From CAMLHU01 sp039917855 (GTDB lineage Bacteria; Gemmatimonadota; Gemmatimonadetes; Gemmatimonadales; GWC2-71-9), in contig JBDSIR010000079.1 of assembly GCA_039917855.1 (NCBI GenBank), positions 1-28,431 of the forward strand: DNA of 28,431 bases, read 5' to 3'. The notes below the pieces were generated by a model that worked only from the letters and a program-made list of their open reading frames with translations, was not told where the DNA came from and did no database searches. Below are positions 14,044 through 20,035 of this stretch, in pieces. The stretch's first letter is position 1, and every line of letters begins with the position of its first letter. The position numbers were made by a program, and so were the translations under genes.

Positions 14044-15201
14044 ATGAAACACCCTGACGTCGTTGTGATCGGTGCCGGGGTGGTGGGCGCGTCGGTGGCG
14101 TGGCATCTCGCGCGCCGTGGCGTACGGGTGACGATCCTCGACCAGGGGAATGGCCGAGGGGACGGCTCTTCCGCCCGTGCCACCGGCGGGTTCCGGGTTC
14201 AGTATGGCACCGCGATCAACATCCGGCTCTCCCTCCTCGCTCGCGCAAAGCTTCGCGCATTCCAGGAGGATGTCGGCGCGGATCCGGGCTACGAGCAGGC
14301 AGGTTACCTCTGGCTAGCGACCACGACGCGGGAGCTCGCCATCCTGCGCGAAGGGTGCGAACTCCAGCGCGCCGAAGGGGTGACCGAGGCCGTGGTCGTG
14401 TCGACCGACGACATCCGGCGGCTCAATCCCGCCCTGCACGATCCCAAGGTCATCGGCGGCACCTTCTGCCCCACGGACGGTTTCATCCGCCCGCTGGCGA
14501 TCCTCGGCGGGTATCTCAACGGGGCCCGTGCACTGGGCGCCGATGTGCGGTGGGACACCCGAGTGATCGGTGTGCAACGGACCGGCGAGGTGATCACCGC
14601 CATCGTCACCGACCGGGGGCCGGTAGCGTGCGGGGCGGTGGTCGTGGCCGCCGGCCCCTGGTCAGGGGAGGTCGGCCGTCTCCTCGGCGTCACCATCGCG
14701 GTCCAGCCGCTCCGTCGGCAGGTCGCGCCGACCGTGGCGACCCAGGCGCTGCCGGGGGGGATGCCGATGACGATCTGGGCAGGGGACGGTTTCCACCTCC
14801 GGGTGCGCGACGGTCGTGTGCTCCTGCTTCGTCCCACAGACGGGGACCCGCGTGATCCCTGGTCTACCGCGGTGGACGACGCGTGGGTGCGCGAAGTGAC
14901 CGTGATGGCCCAGGCGCGGATCCCGGCTCTCCGCGACATCCCGGTGGACCGCCTCGGCTGTTGGGCCGGGTTGTACGAGATGTCGCCCGACAAGCACGCC
15001 CTCCTCGGGCGGGTGCACGGCGCGACGAACACCTTCACGGCCACCGGCAACAGCGGGCACGGCGTGATGCACTCACCGGCCGAAGGGCAGTTGCTCAGCG
15101 AACTGATCGTCGATGGCTCGTTCCAGAGTCTCGATGCCGCATCGCTCCGTCCCACCCGCTTCGCTGAGAACGCCGCGATCCAGGGCCCCGCGCTCCTTTG
15201 A
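14044..15201 (+). CDS. FAD-dependent amine/amino-acid oxidase (DAO family)
   Basis: This 385-residue protein has the Rossmann FAD-binding motif VVVIGAGVVGAS (Gly10, Gly12, Gly15), a DAO-type middle (LNPALHDPKVIGGTFCPTDGF) and the second FAD block VVVAAGPWSGEVGRLLG. The C-terminus DKHALLGRVHGATNTFTATG and GHGVMHSPAEGQ matches sarcosine oxidase beta-subunit and glycine oxidase-like enzymes. It should oxidise a secondary or primary amine of a small amino acid, releasing H2O2 or feeding a partner. No typical SoxA/G/D partner is adjacent, so it may act alone. AGGGG precedes the ATG. It follows a repeat element whose hairpin would lie in its 5' leader. Confidence 0.9.
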   Translation: MKHPDVVVIGAGVVGASVAWHLARRGVRVTILDQGNGRGDGSSARATGGFRVQYGTAINIRLSLLARAKLRAFQEDVGADPGYEQAGYLWLATTTRELAILREGCELQRAEGVTEAVVVSTDDIRRLNPALHDPKVIGGTFCPTDGFIRPLAILGGYLNGARALGADVRWDTRVIGVQRTGEVITAIVTDRGPVACGAVVVAAGPWSGEVGRLLGVTIAVQPLRRQVAPTVATQALPGGMPMTIWAGDGFHLRVRDGRVLLLRPTDGDPRDPWSTAVDDAWVREVTVMAQARIPALRDIPVDRLGCWAGLYEMSPDKHALLGRVHGATNTFTATGNSGHGVMHSPAEGQLLSELIVDGSFQSLDAASLRPTRFAENAAIQGPALL

Positions 15202-15214
15202 GACAGCACGAACA

Positions 15215-15359
15215 GCGCACTACGGAGACACGGAGGGCACGGAGGCTCACTCGCCGAGCAGCTTATCTTTCACTTGGTGAACATCATGATCGATGTACCG
15301 GCAATTGGAGTTCGGTCGGGCAGAGAACGCTCCGTGCTCTCCGTGTCTCCGTGGTGCGC
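15215..15359. repeat. CACGGAG-family inverted-repeat element overlapping a gene start
   Basis: The left arm GCGCACTACGGAG-ACACGGAG and the right arm CTCCGTG..TCTCCGTGGTGCGC are reverse complements over about 30 bp with few mismatches. The outer edge differs from the sister elements (GCGCAC in place of TTCACC). The element covers the first coding residues of the beta-lactamase-fold lipoprotein gene. Confidence 0.85.
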
Positions 15360-16425
15360 GGTCGCCTTGGGAGCGCTCATAATCGGCTGTGGTTCACCTG
15401 AACCGATGACAGATCCGCAAGTCGACTCGCTCTTCGCCGCGTACGCCCAGCCGGGCGCCCCCGGTGCGGCGGTCCTGGTGGTGAACGACACCACTGTGAC
15501 GATCCACACCTATGGTCTGGCGGACGTCGGCGCCGGGGATTCGGTGACGCCGGAGACCGACTTCCGACTCGCGTCGCTGACCAAGCAGTTCACCGCCACG
15601 GCGGTCCTCCTCCTCGCGCACGAGGGCCAACTCTCGCTCGACGACCCGGTCACCGACCGCATCGTGGGCCTCCGGGAGTATGCCCACGCCGTCCAGATCA
15701 AGCACCTGCTGAACCACACCTCGGGCCTCTGGGATTACGAGGATTTCGTCCCCGACAGCGCCCCACCGATGGACGACGCCGAGGTCCCCGGGCTCGTGGC
15801 CCGTGCTGAGTCGCTCTACTTCGCTCCTGGCAGCCACTATCGGTACAGCAACTCCGGGTACGCCCTGCTGGCGCTCACCGTCCAGCGCGCGAGCGGGAAG
15901 TCCTTCGCCACTTTCCTGCACGAAGGGATCTTCGCGCCCCTCGGCATGACCGGCACCGTGGCGTTCGAGGAGGGAATCTCGGTGGTGCCCCACCGGGCCT
16001 ATGGCCATTCGCAGCACGACAGCGTCTGGGTGCGTGCCGACCAGAGCAACACCAGCGCGGTCCTCGGTGACGGCGGCGTCTACACCAACGTGAACGATCT
16101 GGCCAAGTGGGTGCAGGCGCTCTGGCGTGCCCCGCTCCCGGGCGCCGAGCTGCAGCAACGCGCGTGGACCCCCGCGACGCTCACCGATGGGACCGCGGGC
16201 CCGTACGGGATGGGCTGGTTCGTCGGCACCGACCGGGGGCTCCGGCGGTTGTCGCACCACGGCGAGACCCGGGGCTTCACCAATGGGTTCGTGATGTATC
16301 CCGACCTGAAGGTCGCGGTCATCGTGCTGACCAACCGGATCGGGGGCGGGCCGTGGGACCTGGCCCAGAAGGTGGCGGACGCCGAGCTGGGGCTGACCGG
16401 AACGCCGGCGAAGTTCGATTTCTGA
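15286..16425 (+). CDS. Beta-lactamase-fold serine hydrolase lipoprotein
   Basis: The product (379 residues from ATG 15286) is a class C/PBP-like serine hydrolase. It has SLTK (Ser97-Lys100), YSN (Tyr187-Asn189) and HHGETRG near 324-330 in place of KTG. The exported part begins after lipobox IIGC (Cys35), so it is anchored to a membrane. Members include D,D-peptidases, esterases and hydrolases of D-amino acid peptides; real beta-lactamase activity is not implied. Start choice: ATG 15286 has GGTGA five bases upstream; TTG 15274 and GTG 15277 are alternatives. About the first 25 residues, including the basic RSGRER stretch, are encoded by a repeat element. Confidence 0.88.
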   Translation: MIDVPAIGVRSGRERSVLSVSPWCAVALGALIIGCGSPEPMTDPQVDSLFAAYAQPGAPGAAVLVVNDTTVTIHTYGLADVGAGDSVTPETDFRLASLTKQFTATAVLLLAHEGQLSLDDPVTDRIVGLREYAHAVQIKHLLNHTSGLWDYEDFVPDSAPPMDDAEVPGLVARAESLYFAPGSHYRYSNSGYALLALTVQRASGKSFATFLHEGIFAPLGMTGTVAFEEGISVVPHRAYGHSQHDSVWVRADQSNTSAVLGDGGVYTNVNDLAKWVQALWRAPLPGAELQQRAWTPATLTDGTAGPYGMGWFVGTDRGLRRLSHHGETRGFTNGFVMYPDLKVAVIVLTNRIGGGPWDLAQKVADAELGLTGTPAKFDF

Positions 16426-16446
16426 AGCGTGGGGCCAAGCCGCCGC

Positions 16447-16474
16447 TTGCGGCCAGCGGCCCCTTGGGTAGGCT
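16447..16474 (+). promoter_or_regulatory. Sigma-70-like promoter of the coiled-coil/Tat gene pair
   Basis: TTGCGG (16447-16452), a 16-base spacer and TAGGCT (16469-16474) lie in the gap after the serine hydrolase stop. A good GGAGGT site for the next ATG follows. Confidence 0.5.
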
Positions 16475-16502
16475 TAAGGAAGTTCCTGAACCGGAGGTCG
16501 AC

Positions 16503-16784
16503 ATGACCGATTGGAAAGCGAAGTGGCAGGACACGCTGAAGGACCTGGAGCAGAAGCGCGATGAATTGCGCGTACAGGCGCACCTTGCGAAGGCCGAGGC
16601 CAAGGAGGAGCTGGCCAAGCTGGAAGTGAAGGTGGATGAATTGAAGGCGCGGGCCGACAAGGCCGGCGGCGAGGCCCAGGACGTGATGGAGGACCTGGCC
16701 AAGAAAGCGGGGATCATCAAGTCCGAGCTGAAGGACAGCCTGGCCCGGATGAAGGAGCGAATGAGGGCGGAAGGGAAAAAGTGA
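16503..16784 (+). CDS. Small highly charged coiled-coil protein
   Basis: This 93-residue protein is almost entirely helical and charged, with Lys, Glu, Ala and Asp making up most of it. Hydrophobic residues recur in heptads through DTLKDLEQKRDELRVQA and AKLEVKVDELKARADKAG, which predicts an extended coiled coil. It resembles LEA-like or apolipoprotein-like stress proteins in composition, but no specific family is certain. It has no signal peptide. GGAGGT lies five bases before the ATG. Its stop overlaps the GTG of the Tat-exported protein (GTGA), so the two are coupled. A role in stress protection is only a guess from composition. Confidence 0.75.
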   Translation: MTDWKAKWQDTLKDLEQKRDELRVQAHLAKAEAKEELAKLEVKVDELKARADKAGGEAQDVMEDLAKKAGIIKSELKDSLARMKERMRAEGKK

Positions 16785-17470
16785 CCGAGCGCAGGGAATT
16801 CCTGGCCCGGGTCGCGGCCGGAGGCGCGGCGCTCGCGGCCGCCGCCATCGATCCGTTGGTGGCAGCGGCGCAGGTGGCCGCGACCTCCACCACCTCGGTA
16901 CAGGTACAGACCACGACGTGGGATGACACCTGGGCCACGGCGCTGGGCGCGGGCAAGTACAAGGCGGTCATCGACGCCCCCGAGGTCGAGGAGGGCGGGA
17001 TGTTCTGGTACGCCCGGGCCTTCATCGACGGGTGCAAGCAGGCCTTGGGCGCCGCCCCCGGCGAGACGCAGGTCGCGGTCGTGATCCGTCACGCCGCCAT
17101 CCCGCTCGCGTATGGCGACGCTATTTGGGCCAAGTACCAGCTCGGCAAGAAGCTCAAGATCACCGATCCTGTGACGAACAAGAAGGCGATCCGGAACCCG
17201 TACTTGAGCCTTCCCGACGGACACCCGGATATGGCGTGGATGGCCCCGATGACGATCCTCGCGCTGGGGGCCGAAGGGGTGAGCTTCCCCTGCTGCAACC
17301 GCGCCACCCGCTTCCTGGCGAGCCAGATCGCGGGGTGGACCAAGCAGGACCGGAACACGGTATACGAGGAGCTCAAGGCCAACCTCGTCCCCGGCGCTCG
17401 GCTCCAGCCGACGGGGCTCTACGCCACGATGCGGGCCCAGCAGCTGGGTGCGGCGTTCATGCGGAGCTAG
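16781..17470 (+). CDS. Tat-exported DsrE-like hypothetical protein
   Basis: The 229-residue product begins with a twin-arginine signal (ERREFLARV, then an Ala-rich hydrophobic stretch to about residue 36, cleavage near VAAAAQ). The mature part shows an alpha/beta pattern: YKAVIDAPEVEEG, GETQVAVVIRHAAIPLAYG, ALGAEGVSFPCCNRATRFLASQI. It resembles DsrE/DsrF-like proteins, with a Cys-Cys pair in FPCCN where sulfur-carrier members have their reactive cysteine. The Tat signal implies export in folded form, perhaps with a cofactor. The upstream coiled-coil gene overlaps it. Function unknown; the DsrE link is moderate. Confidence 0.7.
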   Translation: MTERREFLARVAAGGAALAAAAIDPLVAAAQVAATSTTSVQVQTTTWDDTWATALGAGKYKAVIDAPEVEEGGMFWYARAFIDGCKQALGAAPGETQVAVVIRHAAIPLAYGDAIWAKYQLGKKLKITDPVTNKKAIRNPYLSLPDGHPDMAWMAPMTILALGAEGVSFPCCNRATRFLASQIAGWTKQDRNTVYEELKANLVPGARLQPTGLYATMRAQQLGAAFMRS

Positions 17471-17502
17471 ACGGTAGGGCGGTAGGGCGGTAAGGCGGTA
17501 AG
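17471..17502 (+). repeat. Four-unit octamer array before a terminator
   Basis: ACGGTAGG, GCGGTAGG, GCGGTAAG and GCGGTAAG run directly after the TAG stop at 17468-17470. The last base is also the first base of the terminator stem, as after kamA. Confidence 0.85.
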
Positions 17503-17532
17503 GGGCTCCGGAGTGGAGCCCCTCGTCTTTTT
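17502..17532 (+). terminator. Intrinsic terminator after the Tat/DsrE-like gene
   Basis: GGGGCTCC (17502-17509) pairs with GGAGCCCC (17515-17522) across a five-base loop; TCGTCTTTTT follows. It works only in the plus direction, since the minus-strand side lacks a T run, so it does not obviously serve cutC on the other strand. Confidence 0.9.
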
Positions 17533-17537
17533 GTGGG

Positions 17538-18272
17538 CTATGACCCGAAGGCGTCGTGTACTGCCCGCACTCGCCTGGCGTCGGTCACCGCGCGGAGGTT
17601 GTCGGGCATGAGCGGTTTGGTCAGATCGAAGCCGGGGCGCTTGTAGGTCATTTGGCTCACTACCGCCGTCGTCCCCCGGATGTGAAGCTCTTGCACCCCC
17701 GCATCGGCCACGATGCGGGGGGCGTTCGTTTCGTCGATGCCACCCCCCGCCAGGATCGTGATCTTGCTGGCGGCTCGCGCCACCAGCTGCTTCAGTACCC
17801 CGACCCCTTCGAGTGCGGTCGGGGCCTGCCCGGAGGTCAGGACCCTGTCCACTCCCAGCGCCTTCAGCGCCTCCAGCGCCTCCAGCGCGTCGGAGGTACC
17901 GTCGAACGCCCGGTGGAAAACGACCTCCATCGGCCGGGCGGCCGCGATCATCGCCTCGAGTCGCGGCACATCGACGGTCCCATCGGCCCGCAGCGCCCCG
18001 ATCGCGACGCCGCGGGCGCCGAGTTCCTTGGCGACGAAGATGTCGCGGATCATCAACTCGGTCTCGGTGCCGCCGTACAGAAAATCCCCGCCCCGCGGCC
18101 GGATGAGCACCACCACCGGGATCCGGAGCCGCTCACAACAGAGTCCGATCTTTCCCGCGCTCGGCGTGAGCCCTCCCTCGACGAGCGCATCGCAGAGCTC
18201 GATCCGGTCGGCGCCGCCGTCCTGGGCGGCAAGAGCGGAGGCGACGGAGTCGACGCAGGCTTCGATGATCAC
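17538..18272 (-). CDS. cutC: CutC family protein
   Basis: This full-length 244-residue CutC-family TIM barrel has the hallmark opening EACVDSVASALAAQDGGADRIELC, here seen as EACVDSV and GGADRIELCDAL, then GGLTPSAG, VVLIRPRGGDFLY, VFHRAFD, VLTSGQAPTALEG and ITILAGGGI. It was named for copper tolerance in E. coli, but that role has been questioned and the reaction is not settled, so the name should not be read as a copper function. The start is ATG (minus strand, 18272). A run of 9-bp repeats encodes LEALEALKAL in one helix. It lies downstream of the serine hydrolase on the same strand, separated by palindromic repeats. Confidence 0.94.
   Translation of the reverse strand: MIIEACVDSVASALAAQDGGADRIELCDALVEGGLTPSAGKIGLCCERLRIPVVVLIRPRGGDFLYGGTETELMIRDIFVAKELGARGVAIGALRADGTVDVPRLEAMIAAARPMEVVFHRAFDGTSDALEALEALKALGVDRVLTSGQAPTALEGVGVLKQLVARAASKITILAGGGIDETNAPRIVADAGVQELHIRGTTAVVSQMTYKRPGFDLTKPLMPDNLRAVTDARRVRAVHDAFGS
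17856..17891 (-). repeat. cutC: Four-unit 9-bp tandem repeat inside cutC
   Basis: On the plus strand the units are CAGCGCCTT, CAGCGCCTC, CAGCGCCTC and CAGCGCGTC. On the coding strand they give a three-residue repeat (LEA-LEA-LKA-L), which continues a helix without breaking the frame. Confidence 0.75.
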
Positions 18273-18366
18273 GCCCCCTCCCCCGGACCCTCCCCCTGTC
18301 GGGGGAGGGGACCCCGAGCTACGCTCCCCCTCTCCGCTTTGCGGAGAGGGGGTCGGGGGGAGAGGC
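18273..18366. repeat. C/G-rich palindromic repeats between cutC and the serine hydrolase
   Basis: Two hairpins lie here. One is built from CCCCC with GGGGG around a TGTC centre (about 18292-18310). The other is a perfect 12-bp stem, CCCCCTCTCCGC (18326-18337) and GCGGAGAGGGGG (18341-18352), with a TTT loop. No T run follows on either strand, so these are not typical terminators. Related hairpins occur at 20004 and 27795. Confidence 0.85.
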
Positions 18367-18381
18367 GGAAACGCGCTCCGA

Positions 18382-19926
18382 TCACGGCTTCCTGCTCAGT
18401 CTCAGGTCCTGCCAATCAAAGCTGAAGTCGGTATTGGGATACACCACCTCCATCCGCGCTTCCGCGGCCTTTCCCCCCCGGTCGAGCGTGAACCAGATCC
18501 AGGCATCAGGCACCTGCCGCATCCGAAATCGTACGCGGAACACGTTGTTGTGCCAATGCTCCAGGTCACCGGTGAAGCCGGGATTTCGGGAGAAGCGGAT
18601 CACCAGCTTCCCGTTCTCGACCGCGGTGGTGACCTCACCGTACCAGGGATCGACCCAGGTGGTGGCGTAGCCGACGAGGGGGAGCGACGGCGACGTCCCT
18701 TTCACCCGCGCGCTGTCGAGCCCGCGATCGAAGGCGGCATAGTCGAAGTCGGCGCCGGGGGCGGCGGCGCGACCCACGTAGTCGACCTCGGGGCGCCCGG
18801 TGAACCAATCGCGGAGCCGAGCGGTGAGCGCGCCCATCGCCGGCGACTCGGCGTTGGTGAGGATCACGAAGCCAAGCCTCTTGGCGGGAAGGAGGAAGAC
18901 CCGGGTGATCTGACCGGAGAGCCCGCCGGTGTGGGTCACGACCTTGTTCCCCATCCAGTCGTAGGTCCCCCACCCCAGGGCATACTCCGCGAACCCGGCG
19001 CTCACATCCGTGACCCCGCCTCGGCCATTCGTTTGGCTGATCCGGCCGAGCCACATCAGACGCGCCTGGTCCTGGGTCCAGAGGCGTCGGGCGGCGTCGA
19101 CCCGGCCGCTGTCGAGCTGGACACGCACCCACTTCGCCATATCGACCACGGAGGCGTTGAGGGCGCCGCCGCCGGCGATGTTGTCGACCGTGTCCTGGTC
19201 GACGATCTGGAGCCGGCCGTCGACGATTCCGTGGGGCCAAGCCCAGTTGCTGCGGGGATCCCAGCCGCGGACCGTGGTGGTGGCGCTCGTCATGGTGAGG
19301 GGGCGGAGGATCCGGTCGCGGATCACCTCGTCCCAGCTCTTGTGCTCCACCTCCTCGATCAGCATCGTCGCCACGGTGTAGAGCACGTTGTCGTAGGCGT
19401 AGTTGCCGCGGAAGGAATTGGCGATGGGGAGATAGCGCACCCGCTCGGCGATCTCGCGGCGGGAAAAGTTGCTGTAGAACCAGAGGAGGTCTCCCATGCC
19501 GAGGGAGAAGCCGCTCACGTGGGTGAGGAGGTCCTGTACCCGCATCTCACGGGTGATGTAGGGATCGCTCATCGCGAACCAGGGAATCCGCTCGACGACC
19601 CGGTCGTCCCACTTGAGTTTCCCTTCGTCCACCAGCATCGCCAGGATCGCGGCGGTGGTGGCCTTGGTGTTGGAGGCCACCTGGAAGACGGTGTTGGTGT
19701 CGACCCGCTCGGGGCTCCCGAGCTTCCGGACGCCATAGCCGCGGGCAAAGACAGTACGTCCATCCTTCACCACCGCGATCGCGATGCCGGGGGTGTGGAG
19801 TTCGGTGATGGCCCGCTGGACGTAGGCATCGAAGTCGGGCGGCATCAGGGGGCGGTCTTGGGCGCAGAGGCGCGTGGGCGCATGGGCGCAGAGGACCACC
19901 GCTGCGAGGATCGGGGCGAGGCGCAT
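18382..19926 (-). CDS. Secreted beta-lactamase-fold serine hydrolase with C-terminal domain
   Basis: The 514-residue product has a signal peptide (cleavage near LCAQ, residue 23) and a beta-lactamase/PBP-like domain with SNTK (Ser85-Lys88), YDN (Tyr178-Asn180) and HTGG (332-335). After about residue 400 it carries a beta-rich C-terminal domain of the DUF3471 type, seen in many bacterial members. It probably hydrolyses peptide or ester bonds in the periplasm; specificity is unknown. The ATG is at 19926. The second half of the signal peptide (LCAHAPTRLCAQ) is encoded by an octamer tandem array. It reads toward cutC but is separated from it by palindromes. Confidence 0.9.
   Translation of the reverse strand: MRLAPILAAVVLCAHAPTRLCAQDRPLMPPDFDAYVQRAITELHTPGIAIAVVKDGRTVFARGYGVRKLGSPERVDTNTVFQVASNTKATTAAILAMLVDEGKLKWDDRVVERIPWFAMSDPYITREMRVQDLLTHVSGFSLGMGDLLWFYSNFSRREIAERVRYLPIANSFRGNYAYDNVLYTVATMLIEEVEHKSWDEVIRDRILRPLTMTSATTTVRGWDPRSNWAWPHGIVDGRLQIVDQDTVDNIAGGGALNASVVDMAKWVRVQLDSGRVDAARRLWTQDQARLMWLGRISQTNGRGGVTDVSAGFAEYALGWGTYDWMGNKVVTHTGGLSGQITRVFLLPAKRLGFVILTNAESPAMGALTARLRDWFTGRPEVDYVGRAAAPGADFDYAAFDRGLDSARVKGTSPSLPLVGYATTWVDPWYGEVTTAVENGKLVIRFSRNPGFTGDLEHWHNNVFRVRFRMRQVPDAWIWFTLDRGGKAAEARMEVVYPNTDFSFDWQDLRLSRKP
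19861..19892 (-). repeat. Four-unit octamer array inside a signal peptide
   Basis: On the plus strand the units are GGCGCAGA, GGCGCGTG, GGCGCATG and GGCGCAGA. Read on the coding (minus) strand they supply residues about 12-22 of the serine hydrolase, up to the predicted signal peptidase site. Confidence 0.8.
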
Positions 19927-20003
19927 GGGTCGAGGGGGGAAGAGGAGAGGAACGATGCCTTGATAATGGGATCGGCGCCAGTTTCCGCCTCACCCCCTGA
20001 CCC

Positions 20004-20024
20004 CCTCTCCGCAAAGCGGAGAGG
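20004..20024. repeat. Short palindrome downstream of hrpB
   Basis: CCTCTCCGC (20004-20012) and GCGGAGAGG (20016-20024) form a perfect 9-bp stem with an AAA loop. It is the same core as the hairpin at 18326-18352. It lies between the hrpB stop and the upstream region of the serine hydrolase. The flanking sequence on both sides is C- or G-rich, with no T run. Confidence 0.8.
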
Positions 20025-20035
20025 AGGAACTCCAT

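Noticed and set aside
18326..18352. Terminator for the serine hydrolase
   Set aside because: The stem is strong but no T run follows on either strand, and the same stem occurs at other places as a repeat.
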